From positions 1,674,001 through 1,738,000 of the forward strand of contig OY725490.1 of the NCBI GenBank assembly GCA_963281255.1: a DNA stretch of 64,000 nt, given 5' to 3'. Below, one piece after another: positions 1 to 11,100 of the stretch; position 1 is the first letter of the stretch; each line of letters begins with the position of its first letter. Under the pieces are notes generated by a model. It did not search any database. It was not told the DNA's origin and saw only the letters and a list, made by a program, of their open reading frames with translations. The position numbers were made by a program, and so were the translations under genes. This DNA is from Aphrocallistes beatrix. Taxonomy: Eukaryota; Porifera; Hexactinellida; Sceptrulophora; Aphrocallistidae.

Positions 1-225
1 TTTTAGTTGACTTAACTGTTTTGCTATCTGAATTCCGTTAAAATGTATTCGGGTTCACACTAGAGTGAGGTGATCCATGTAGATGAAAATGAGTTTTTAT
101 ATTTCTATCCACTGGAATTACAGGATGAGCTTTTCACATTTTAGGATCGTTTCGGAGTCTTAACCTTACGCAATAAGATATTAAATCCATAATATCGATG
201 ATTTACTGTTTTAGCTATTTATTTG
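1..225 (+). promoter_or_regulatory. 5' flank and leader of receptor gene A1
   Basis: Bases about 190-225 match the leader that precedes the start codon of every A gene (TATCGATGATTTACTGTT, then TTATTTG before ATG). Bases 1-185 do not resemble the longer upstream block shared by A2, A3, A4, A6 and A7. Either A1 has a different promoter or its upstream block lies outside the window. No other gene is visible here. Confidence 0.4.
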
Positions 226-3200
226 ATGGACTCATCTCTCACTACTTTCTCTATTCTACTTCTGACTTTGATCTCATTGGAATCTCGTTTCTCAGTTAGA
301 GGTAAACTTCCTTATTTTATTTCAACCTTATCTCTCATGCTTTACTTTTACCCTGATGTCAGTATATGAGATGTTCTATTTTAAGAAGAGGATAATTCTG
401 TAAAATATTTATATTTGTACTTCAATAAAATATCACTTTCTTATCTATTCACGGTACTTTCATGTAGGTACAGTGACACAGTCTCCATCTGCTGCTTGTG
501 TGGCAGAGAGTATCACTGTCAGCTGTGTACTGAATGTGCCTAACAGTGGAGATATGTTCATTTAAACTCTGACCGGTTTCATCCTTGGAAGTAGTAATGC
601 TTCGATTTCAGAATCTGTAGTCGATGGAACTAGCACTGTTAACATGGTTGATCTATCTCGATTCACGGCTGATGCACCTATTAGGAGTGTCACTAACGTG
701 ACAGGATCAATCACTCTCCTCTCTTATCAAGCTTCTGATGAGGATCTACGTGTGGGATGTCGTAATGACTTTATGCCCAGTGAAGGCAGTAGTACAACTC
801 CTTTCTTTGAAACTCTTAGACTGAATCAAGCTCGTAAGTTCACATTATGAGTACATTACTGTATACTATCACTAGATTCTAGTGCCATAGGAAATATTCA
901 AAATTCAATTTTAGAAATCTGTCATTAAGTGATAAATTGACAGAATTTGAATCACGTGTATGATAATCTCACCAAACTGAGTCATCTTGACATTCCAACG
1001 ATGGATTGAAACGACTTTTATAGTCATGTTCATGGCCATATGAAGCGATGCCTTAACACTTTTTATATAAAAATGAGTTAACTCTATGGACGATAAAGTG
1101 GATGAGCCGCACCACTTTCATGAGCTTGGACGGGCCTGTAATATACATTTTACATGATGATATTCTCCTCACTGTTATGTGCGAAACCATGAAATACTGA
1201 CTCATCATGGATGATGACGTCATCGTTACCTTTTGCATAATGCATGTAACCTATGTATCTATCTTTTAGACTTTGTAGGCATGAGTAGTGACTTCATGTG
1301 AATATGGCCTAGCGCAAATAGGCGTATAGTCTGAAGCTAATTTAACTTTTTATGTTTCATAGAAGCTCCGTCAACTCCTAGTATTTCTCAATCAGAATGT
1401 TTTGGAGTGAAGCTATCCTGGCTAGCTCCTGCTACTGACAGAACTCTAACTCAGTTCTATCTGTACCGTAACAGCTCTCTCATCTCTACACTCAGTAACA
1501 CCACCACTCAGTACACAGACACAGATCCACTCATCCTCAATGCTGCATACCTATACTCCATAGCTGCTGCTAGCTGTGCTGGAATCTCTACTTCTGCTAC
1601 TATTTTAGTCTCAGGTATATAAATAGAAACCTCTTCAGGATAACAATTCCATTTCATATAATCATGATTTCTATATGATGACTTCAGCAAGTCAACTTCT
1701 ATACATTTCGAATCAAAATATCTTTCAACTATTAGATTACGTAAATTATAGTATTAGTAATTACTTTAAGCAAAAGTAGTTCAGCCGAGGAAATGTCCGA
1801 ATAATTTGAGAGTGTGATATATTTATATGGCATTACTATCTACTTTGGTGTGGATATGATATTGCTGTGTTAATTAAATAGTTTTATTCCTTTACTCCTT
1901 CTCTAGTTCCAGATGACAATTTTAGAATCAGACTGAACGTATCAGAGAATTCTTCGATTGAACCAGGACTAACTCCATTCATTACATCTGTACCTTTACT
2001 CTTCAACTTCACTCTCTACAATAACACAGATGTGATAGAGACTCTTAGTAACATTCCTCATTCTGATTTGAACTCTCAGTCATTTCTGACAAAGTTTGTT
2101 TGTGATGTTTGTTATCGAATGACTGCTTCTGTTCTAACTTGTTCTGATCAAGTTAAAGAAGCTACCTCGAAACACTTCATTCTTCCAGGTAATCTATTAT
2201 AGTATCTTGGAAATTCAGTTTAAGGTATTGCACTTGGTCATAATTGACTAATGTTCTCAATCTTATCATTAACTACTTCTTCGAACTATACTTTTGGAGT
2301 CAATGAATCCATTTTGAGATTAGATGACACTTGCTGCTTTGCAGGCCTCTCAACCTGTAATTTAACTAAATCGTGTGATGGCAAATGACAAATCGTGAGA
2401 GTTGAGAGACCTTTGCCTATTATTATTTGAATTTTCTAGGTGTGAGGAATGTAGGTGGAAGATTTCAGAATGTTTCTACCATGAGTTCACATCGTATAGC
2501 CTGGATATACGAGTTTGATAGTCCACTCTGTAATGGCAGTGACTTGGAAGAATATTACTTTATCTCTCTGAATTATTTTAAATTTTCACTGTACAGAAAT
2601 GAAACTCAGGAATCTGTTCCGATTACAGAATTTGATCTCAACTTCCCTCTTAATTTTACCTTCACTATTCCTTCATCTTTTGATATTTCGAATGGGACTA
2701 TTCTATTACGAATTCTTTTTAATGGAGACAGCTTTACTAAAGAAGGCATAGTGTTTCCTAAACTAGGTCTTCCTACTGTTATACCTCCTTACAGTAAGTA
2801 CAAGACTAGTTTATAAATAGAAACGCATTTCTTGCCTCAGCTGTGTATTTTGCATACATTCTTGTTCATCTAAGTCGTCCCCAGGCAATGCCACAATGCA
2901 GCTATTATATAAATTTCTTCCAGGCGCGTAAATTTAAACCAATATATCTAGTCGCGCGAAAAAATGCCTAAACTATTTAATTGTAATATTAAGTGCATAA
3001 GCTAGGCATAAATAATAAACAATCTAGATCAGTGGTTCCCAACGGGGGCTCTACCACCCCCCAGGGGTCGTTTGCTTACCTCAGGGGGGCACTGGATGAG
3101 AATTTAGTGTAAACTGACTTAATAAATAATGAAGTAGGGGGCCTTCTGAAAGTTTCAAGCACTTTAGGGGGCGTTGCAAAGGGAAAGGATGGAAAACACT

Positions 3201-3519
3201 GGTCTAGATGGAACCATTATAATGGCTAATTATGATATTATTACTTACTGTCATTTATGGAATTCAATATTTGAACAACTGATGGTGTATTTTTCACTTT
3301 ACAACATAATACTACTGTAAAAGGATTATCCCTTCCGTTGTTTTTTTTAATTGCTGACTTAACTTACTTATTTGTTATTTTCTAGTCATACCTACCACAA
3401 CCATCATCCTGGTTGTCTTCTTTCTCCTTCTCATCTTACTGATCATTGTGTCACTCTCCATTATCGTCCTCCTCATTCTTTATATGAAGGGAAAAAGAAC
3501 TATTATATTAAAAACTTAG
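226..3519 (+). pseudogene. Receptor A1: signal peptide-Ig-FN3-D3-D4-TM gene with a premature stop
   Basis: Six exons can be traced by comparison with the paralogues: 226-301 (signal peptide, MDSSLTTFSILLLTL...), 468-833 (Ig-like), 1363-1614 (FN3), 1907-2188 (D3), 2440-2793 (D4) and 3386-3519 (membrane helix and tail). All internal introns are GT-AG and phase 1, so each exon is a symmetric module. The Ig exon has an in-frame TAA at 563-565 where A4 has TCA, which would end the protein about 57 residues in. Everything downstream remains open and spliceable, so the lesion is recent, an allele, or a sequencing error. The last exon encodes IPTTTIILVVFFLLLILL followed by a basic tail ending KRTIILKT. 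A noncoding 3' exon probably starts at 3711 (intron 3531-3710). With the stop ignored, the product would be 487 residues. Confidence 0.72.
3030..3201. mobile_element. hAT-type MITE in A1 last coding intron
   Basis: The element begins CAGTGGTTCCCAAC and ends in an imperfect inverted copy finishing CACTG. It is flanked by near-identical 8-bp repeats (ATCTAGAT at 3022-3029, GTCTAGAT at 3202-3209). The CAGTGGTTCCCAAC terminus and 8-bp target duplication are typical of hAT-derived MITEs. It has no coding capacity. Confidence 0.65.
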
Positions 3520-3934
3520 TTTAAATTCAGGTATGTCATATTATGTACTTATTTATTTGCTGTGTTATAACTAGATTTTCTGTAGATCGATCTTAGCCCT
3601 GGTTTAGAAAATTCCTGTGACCGCTCCTCGGCTCCTGTATACGTGGTATACTATATGTACTTGTGTGGGATACTAACACAAGCAAATCTTATGGAAAATC
3701 TTTTTTTTAGACTTCCAGTCTCAAGATTTCTTCATCTACACTTAATCGTCCAATCATCGCTTAGCAATCTATTCCCTTTAATTCAAAGTTTATATTCTTT
3801 ATTTAATTCAAAGTTTATATTCTTTATTTAATTCATAATACCTACATACTGTGTGGCACATTATATATATTTGGAATTCTATTTTTATAGATTTTGCTAT
3901 ATTTATACAACCTTTGCATTTAATAAGACATTCT

Positions 3935-4151
3935 AAATAATCGAATTTGATTGGTCAGCACATTTTGTCACCTATCTCGGCGAGGTGTGAACATTTCGCT
4001 TAGATCTTCGAACTTAATCCTAGATTCATCATTTAACACCTACATGCCAATTTTCGTATCTCTACGACTTCCCAATTCTTCAATCAATTCGGACAAACAA
4101 ACAAACAAACACAAAAAAAAAAAAAATCCTGGAGTTTTAATATATAAGATT
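3935..4151 (+). repeat. Interspersed repeat family Y, 3' part
   Basis: This stretch (TTGATTGGTCAGCACATTTT... to ...GAGTTTTAATATATAAGAT) recurs almost unchanged at 53,850-54,121 and in part at 19,015-19,160. It contains a short run of ACAA units after CAATTCGGAC. An internal microsatellite near the 3' end is seen in several kinds of non-autonomous element. I cannot assign a superfamily. Confidence 0.6.
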
Positions 4152-4579
4152 CATCTTCAGATTATTAGATTAAAACCAGTGTTTCCTGCCGAGCACGTTA
4201 AGGGCGCTTTTTAGCACGCTTTGCTTGTCGAATAACGTGATTTTGTTGTTAAATAATGCAATTACCCCGAATAAGCGTACAAAAATTAAAAAGTGCCGCG
4301 CTTTCCAATAATCCTGAAGGGAAACTGATTAAAACCATAATGTTAACTTCTAGCTCAATTTTCTATCGATTTGTATATGTATCGGGACGAACTCTTCGGA
4401 ATCTGTCGCTTTGCGACGGGAACTGACTGAATTTCGCGCTGATAAGGTAAAATAATGGTTATTGAATAAAGCCGTTCGTTGCGACGTCATAATCCCATAG
4501 ATCGTTGTCAACGTCTAAAAGTACCCCTGGATACAAATTTTCAGCTTTCTACGACGTAAGGTCTCTTCTATTAATTATA

Positions 4580-4640
4580 GACAAACAAACAAACAAACAA
4601 ACAAACAAACAAACAAACAAACAAACAAACAAACAAACAA
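4580..4640. repeat. (ACAA)n microsatellite
   Basis: About fifteen tandem ACAA units, then a short (GAAC)n run, then the element-like tail ATCGAGTTTTGATAGT. The open frames across it on both strands are made by the repeat itself. Confidence 0.9.
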
Positions 4641-4889
4641 GCGAAAGAACGAACGAACGAACGAACATACAACAATCGAGTTTTGATAGTCTACGTAGAT
4701 ATACTATTAAAATACATTGTTGTATATTATTGCTCGTTGTTTGATTGTCCATAATTAATAGAAGGACCATTATTTGTTTAATAATTAGTTTGACTTTATC
4801 AGCACCAAACTTTGTTAGTATGAGAGTCACTTCTTATGTTTAATCGTTCTACTAATTTTGACTTATTTTTTTGTGGAACTTTGTTTATT

Positions 4890-5170
4890 ACTTGGGTTGA
4901 AACGAATATATCGACTGTTCGGATATTCTTTCGAAATGAACCCTACGAATATTCAAAGACGGAAGACAAAATATCCAAAGATTTTGCAATACTAAGTAGA
5001 GTTCCAAACAAATTTAATCTAAAAGAAATTGTCTAATGACAAGCAAAAATGACGGAAAAATTCCGAAAATAAAAATTGATTTCGATTGTAGCTAACTGAA
5101 GTGTCGATAATCACACAAAATAATGGGAATTTTATAATATCGATGATTTACTGTTCTAGCTATTTATTTG
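4890..5170 (+). promoter_or_regulatory. Conserved upstream block of A2
   Basis: A block of about 280 bp shared with A3, A4, A6 and A7 runs straight into the start codon. Its most conserved part holds palindromic GAATAT/ATATTC units and TTCNGAA (GAAACGAATATA..., ATATTCTTTCGAAATGAAC). It ends TATCGATGATTTACTGTTCT before ATG. Conservation only upstream of start codons suggests promoter plus 5' UTR. No factor is assigned. Confidence 0.5.
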
Positions 5171-6686
5171 ATGGACTCATCTCTCACTACTTTCTCTATT
5201 CTACTTCTGACTTTAATTTCATTGGAATCTCGTTTCTCAGTTAGAGGTAACTTTCCTTATTTATTTCAACCTCTCTCATGCTCTTGACTTTCACCCTGAT
5301 GTCAGTATATAGATGTTCTTTACATAATTTAGGAAAATAATAATTGTTATATCTTTTTATTTGCACTTCGCTCAAATGCTTTTATATTATTAGTTCTACA
5401 GTCCTGAAAAATAATTATATAACAATCATTTAGGTACAGTAACACAGTCTCCACCTGCTGCTTGTATAGGAGAGAGTATCACTGTCAGCTGTGTACTGAA
5501 TGTTCCAAGTCCTGGAGATGAGTTCATTTCACTTGTTACCAGCTTCATCATTAAGAATACTAGCAATCCGATTCTAGAATCAATAGTGGATGGAGATGGT
5601 ACTACTAATGGGATTAATCTAACTCGCTTCACAGCTGATGCACCTATTGGAAATATCGCTAGAGTGACAGGATCAATCACTCTCCTCTCTTATGAAGCTT
5701 ACGATGAGGGTCTCCTTATGGGATGTCGTAATGACATTACAAAGAGTGAAGGCATTAGTAAAAAGCCTTTCTTTGAAACTCTAAATCTTAATCAAGCCAG
5801 TGAGTTATGAGTATTGTAAATACTATCCTATACTAGTATGCTAGTATACTAGTTAGTATCATAAGCATAGTCCAGTTGCGGATCTAGCGGAGTTGTGGGG
5901 TTACAACCCCCAAAGCATTCTGCAAACGAATTTCGGTTTAATTCTAATAAGACTGGCTTTAGCTTCCAGGGGTAATGCCCCTGGAAGTTCAGTACACAGA
6001 CACAGATCCACTCATCCTCAATGCTGCATACCTATACTCCCTAGCTGCTGCTAGCTGTGCTGGAATCTCTGCTCCTACTTCTATTTCTACTCCTACTTCT
6101 ATTTCTACTCCTACTTCTATTTCTACTCCTACTTCTATTTCTACTTTTTCTCCTTCTTCTGCTTCTACTCCTACTTCTGCTTATTCTTCGTCTACTTCTT
6201 CTTCTACTTTAATCTCAGGTATATAGATAGAAAACTATTAAACACTAGCATGGTCAACTTCTATACAGATCTCTTTTCGATTAAAACATTTTAGTATTCG
6301 AAGTGTAGTATTTAAATTTTAACTTAGTACCTTTGCGATATTTCGAATAAAACTATACTATTACGAATTATTTTTAATGGAGACAGCTTTGTGCAAACGA
6401 AGCAGGCTTGTATATGATTTTGAGCACACAATGAAGGTGTTTATTGTAACTTTCAAACCTTTATATTGACATAGACGATGGACAAAAAAGATCATCCCTT
6501 CCGTTTGTCGTTTTAATTGCTGACTTTAACTATTTACTTATTCTTTGTCTAGCTCCTACCTCCATCATTCTGATATGTTTCTTCATCTTCTTACTCATTA
6601 TACTGATCTGTGTGTTATTCTTCATCATCGTATTTCTCATTCTGTGTCTGGAGAGAAAAGGGAGAAGAGAATATATTTTAAATTAG
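5171..6686 (+). CDS. Receptor A2: signal peptide-Ig-half FN3/STP stalk-TM
   Basis: Four exons: 5171-5246 (signal peptide), 5434-5799 (Ig-like), 5970-6218 (C-terminal half of FN3 plus stalk) and 6553-6686 (membrane helix, tail). The predicted product is 274 residues: signal peptide 1-25, Ig 26-147 (Cys pair in ITVSC and LLMGC), FN3 remnant plus stalk to 230, then TM. The stalk repeats PTSIST four times and continues Ser/Thr/Pro-rich, so it is likely O-glycosylated. The first half of FN3 is replaced by a repeat whose sequence TTCCAG/GG gives the exon an in-frame phase-1 acceptor. D3 is gone and D4 is only a scrap at 6336-6389. The tail is short and ends REYILN with one tyrosine. The noncoding 3' exon probably starts at 7259. 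Confidence 0.7.
5873..5988. mobile_element. Inserted repeat that replaced the first half of FN3 in A2
   Basis: This starts CAGTTGCGGATCTAG and ends in a perfect hairpin (TTCCAGGGGTAATGCCCCTGGAA). FN3 coding resumes exactly at its edge (CAGTACACAGACACAG). Matching insertions lie in A6 and A7. It probably derives from the end of a DNA transposon. Its hairpin now holds the 3' splice site of A2 exon 3. Confidence 0.6.
6074..6145 (+). repeat. 18-bp coding minisatellite (PTSIST) in A2
   Basis: Four tandem copies of CCTACTTCTATTTCTACT stay in frame and encode the Ser/Thr/Pro stalk. The run then decays into related units. A6 has a shorter run and A7 almost none, so stalk length varies between paralogues and may vary between alleles. 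Confidence 0.85.
6336..6389 (+). pseudogene. Relic of the D4 exon in A2
   Basis: About 50 bp match the inside of the D4 exon (TTTCGAATAAAACTATACTA, then TTTTTAATGGAGACAGC). Both flanks of the exon are missing. It lies in the last intron and shows that A2 derives from a full-length gene by deletion. Confidence 0.65.
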
Positions 6687-7828
6687 TTCAAATTCAGGTA
6701 TGAGCATCACTCATTGTAATTTGAGTTAGAATTCTTAGTTTGTCCATGCTGCTTTCCATTCTCGCATTCCTAATTGCCAGGACGGTTACCTTGATCCATT
6801 CATTCCGTTCTAGGAATTAGGTATCTAAGTTTGCCTGAATGGTCCTATCTCAATTCCGTCCCAAAATAGTTTATTTCATACACATACCCTCTTTCCCTGA
6901 ATAACCGCCGAGGGGTTAGATAAGAGGCAAACATTTTAAGGCAACCATCTGTTATGGCTGTTGTATTTATGAATAATCTTAGTGATTAGTAATGAGATTG
7001 AAATCGTTTATCTCTTCCAAATGCGACTGTTTTCAACCAATACGGTGCAACTTTTGAGTTCCGGGGGTTTTTGAGCACGAAAATAACAAGCGCCTGGAGT
7101 TTAAAGTGCACGAAAGAAATAAGAGAAAAGACGGCATGTACAGTTCTAAATTGATTATTTCTTAAGACTAGATTGAATAGTCTGTGTCAGTGATTTACAC
7201 GTATATACAAGTGTACTACATACTCATACAGTCAAGTGTTATGAAAATCTTCTTTTAGACTTCCAGTCTCGAGGCTTCCTCTTCTACACTTAATCATCCT
7301 TTTATCGCTAAGCAATCTATTTCTCTTAACTCAGTTTTAAGTTTTTATTCTCTCTCTGTAGCATTCTAATATTCTGACTTTTAGTTATGCTAATTAGTGA
7401 TCTTTTATGATTTTTTGATTTTTGATTTTTATATTACTTAGGGCGTTCAATATGTTCCAGGCCCAACTTTATAATTCGAAAGGCAACTGAAACAATGTAT
7501 TTTAAATTCTTTTATTGTATTCGTTAGAGGGTTATCTTTCTACTGGCAATTTGATTTGCTGTGATAATATAATTATTGTGGTTAGCACACACGATTTATA
7601 CACCCGGTTTACGGTCCTTGTACTTATGGAGAGTTTTAGCTTAATATTTGATGTATTTCAGTTCTGAGCAAACTTAGATTAAAACTAATCTCTCCATTGA
7701 ATTCTGCAAATCAAATAACATAGAGATTGACTTCTTTGAACTCTTCTAATTTTAAGCTGGGGGAATAATGTGTTTTTTTCAATTCACTGACACTTTTGTC
7801 CCACTTTTAAGTGGCAAAAAATTGAAAA
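6687..7828. other. A2-A3 intergenic region
   Basis: It holds the 3' UTR intron of A2 with an embedded MITE (6885-7136), the noncoding 3' exon from 7259 (ACTTCCAGTCTCGAGGCTTC...) and AT-rich sequence without a supportable gene. Confidence 0.5.
6885..7136. mobile_element. MITE with TACCGTCTTT-type ends (A2 3' UTR intron)
   Basis: The ends are inverted repeats (here CCCTCTTTCCCTGAATA at the left, GAGAAAAGACGGCATG at the right; better preserved in A7). It sits at the same place in A2, A6 and A7 and is absent at the matching place in A3 and A5. It therefore marks a common ancestor of the three stalk-type genes. Confidence 0.6.
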
Positions 7829-8167
7829 AGTAATTAGTCAAGATAGCGTAGACATTCACTAATAGCTGTTTATTACTTTGGCTGGAACGAATATACTCAG
7901 TATTCGGATATTCTTCCGAAATGAACGAATATTCCAAAGCGGAAGACAAAATCTGCTACGATTTTGCAATGGAGTTAGAAACAAAATTTATTTAACAGAA
8001 ATTGTTTAGTGACCGGTAAAAAATGACGGAAACATTCCAAACTTAAAATTTGATTGCGATTTGTAGTTAACTTTGTCTCTCAAGGGTTTTATTAACTTAA
8101 TTAATTCACTCATAAAATACTGGGAATTCTATAATATCGATGATTTGCTGTTCTAGCTATTTATTTG
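7829..8167 (+). promoter_or_regulatory. Conserved upstream block of A3
   Basis: This contains the shared order AATTAGTCAAGATAGCG, ACGAATATACTCAGTATTCG, TTCTTCCGAAATGAAC, TATCGATGATTTGCTGTT, then ATG at 8168. It is closest to the A6 and A7 copies. Confidence 0.5.
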
Positions 8168-11100
8168 ATGGACTCATCTCTCACTACTTTCTCTATTCTA
8201 CTTCTGACTTTAATTTCATTGGAATCTCGTTTCTCAGTTAGAGGTAAATTTATTTATTTAATTAAAGCCTTATCTCTCAACTTGGTTGCCTAAAGATGAT
8301 GTAAGAATGATATATTTGGGGTTTCACTCCAAATAAAAGTTAGGAACCACTGATCTAGACTTTCTATGCAGTCTTCGCGAAAATAATAATTCTGTTAGAC
8401 ATTTCTTTTGTGTATTTACTCATTTTTATAGGTTCATACAGACTATAAAATATATCCTGTCTATTTACGTTACTTTTACTTAGGTACAGTAACACAGTCT
8501 CCATCTGCTGCTTGTATAGGAGAGAGTATCACTGTCAGCTGTGTACTGAATCCGGGTCCTGGATATACGTTCATTTCACGTGTGACCAACTTCATAATTG
8601 GGAATACGAGCAACCCGATTATAGAATCAACAGTGAATGGAGATGGTACTATTAACGGGATTGATCTATCTCGATTTACAGCTGATGCACCTATTGGAAA
8701 TATCACTAGAGTGACAGGATCAATCACTCTCCTCTTCTATAATATATATGATGAGGGTCTCCTTTTGGGATGTCATAATGGCATTACATCGAATGGAAGC
8801 AATAGTACTGTCTTTGAATTTCTAAGACTGAATCAAACCGGTGAGTAATATTATAGACATTGTACTATACTAGTTAGCTTCATATTTGTAGATATACATA
8901 GCAACGTGCCCCAACCTAGGAGGGGAAGGCAACCAAAAAAGGTCTCTTAGGTTTAAGCCATTTTGAGCGCGGAAGCCATATAAATTAGGGGTCATTGTTA
9001 TAAATAGAAATGACCCCAAGTTATTCCCGGGTTTTAACATTACAATGATCTCCATGAGCTACTACTATTATACAGTAGAATCATTAGCAGCTCGAGTTTT
9101 GCTCACAAAAAGGTTGCTAATAGGGGGAATTACTACAAAGTCTAAATTACTACAAATAAACTTAAAATTGGTTGCTAATAAGCTAATTTAGTAAGTATAG
9201 AGAACACGTAGATGTCTACAGTAGTGCCATTGTTTTACAAAATATGCTGGGAGAGATTTGCTTTTACTTATATACACCTAAATCTATACACCACACGATT
9301 CATACATCTCTATTCCTTTGTATTGGTCTGTCATGCTTTGTTTTTCCTATGCCTTAACTTCGTTAGACTGCGAGAGATGATCACATATTGACTTATATCG
9401 AAATAAATTTAAATAAGTTATGTCATTTATGTGGAATATACTTTGTTTCATAGAAGCTCCATCAACTCCTAGTATCTCTCAATCAGAATGTTTTGGAGTG
9501 AAGCTATCCTGGCTAGTTCCTGCTACTGAAAGAACTATAATTCAGTTCTATCTGTACCGTAACAGCTCTCTCATCTCTACACTCAGTAACACCACCACTC
9601 AGTACACAGACACAGATCCACTCATCCTCAATGCTGCATACCTATACTCCCTAGCTGCTGCTAGCTGTGCTGGAAACTCAGCTTATGCTTCTATCTTAGT
9701 CTCAGGTATATAGTAAATAGAAAAATATTTGATCTGATAACAATTCCATTTTCACATCATCATGATCTTAGATTATGAAGTCAATATAATACTTAATCGT
9801 CATATTGACTAGGTGAAGATGTATTCAAAATTTAACTTAATTATGGAGAGTAGATTTGCGCATGAGTTGAAGATCAAATATTTTTATATGGCATTACTAT
9901 AATATCTCCATAATCCATATGGTAGATATATGGAATTCCTATGATTTTATGATTTTACTTCTCTAGTTCCAGATGACAATTTTAGAATCAGACTGAAGAT
10001 TGCAGAGAATTCTTTGATTGAACCAGGACTAACATTTATTTCATCTGTACCTTTACTTTTCAACTTCACTCTCTACAAAAACACAGATGTGATAGAGACT
10101 CTTAGTAATATTTCTTATTCTAATTTGAACTCTCAGCCATTTATGACGAAGTTCATAAGTGATGTTTGTTATCGAATGACTGCTTCTGTTCTAACTTGTT
10201 CTGATCAAGTTAAAAAGGTTACCTCGAAATACTTCATTCTCCCAGGTACACATTCATTCACTATGGCATCTATATTAAACTTGATTAGTGTTAATTCGCT
10301 CTCTTTGCAAGTAAGATACTCTAATTGAGAACTATATTTCATGAAAATAAATCACACATGTACCTCACAGGAGTATTTTGAATGACTTTATACTCTAAAT
10401 GGTTTTAGTATTAAAACTATATCGGCTGTACTAAAAATCCTATTAGTTATGTATGCATGCACTTCCTTTTATTTTCTTAGATTTGATTGCATTTCTTTTT
10501 GCTCCTTGTCTATTTTTGATGTTTTCTAGGTGTGAGGAATGGAGGTGGAAGATTTCAGAATGTCTCTACCATGAGTTCACATCGTATAGCCTGGATATAC
10601 GAGTTTGATAGTCCACTCTGTAATGGCAGTGACTTGGAAGAATATTACTTTATCTCTCCGAATTATTTTGAATTTTCACTGTACAGAAATGAAACTCAGG
10701 AATCTGTTCCGATTACAGAATTTGATCTCAACTTCCCTCTCAATTTTACCTTCACTATTCCTCCATCTTTTGATATTTCGAATGAAGCTATTATCTTACG
10801 AATTCTTTTTAATGGAGAACACTTGAATGAAGGAGACATAGTGCTTCTGACACCAGGTCCTCCTACTGATATTATAGTGGAGATTAGCAGTATAAACCAA
10901 TTACAGTCGATTCTTTGTAGCTTAATAGGGTCACTGTTTAATCGGGCCACTTTTGGCAGGACCAGAATAGCTCTCACACATGGAAGCTAATACAAAATAT
11001 TTTCGGTTAATAGGGTTCTCCGCTTAATCGGGGCAAAATGTTCTCTAACCGATGTGACCTATTAAGCGGAGTCAACTGTACTAATTAAAGAGATCTAGTA

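Larger units (their letters stand above)
3520..4889. other. A1-A2 intergenic region: A1 3' exon and repeats
   Basis: It holds the probable noncoding 3' exon of A1 (from 3711, after a T-rich acceptor), the interspersed repeat at 3935-4151, an ACAA microsatellite and unassigned AT-rich sequence. The short open frames in it are not conserved beside other A genes. Confidence 0.5.

Noticed and set aside
4505..4830. Open frames with repeated TNKQ or CLFV
   Set aside because: They are translations of the (ACAA)n microsatellite.
10014..10328. Continuation of A3 D3 reading past 10,245 without splicing
   Set aside because: All paralogues have a donor at this point (CTTCCAG/GT or CTCCCAG/GT), and the downstream D4 exon is in the matching phase.
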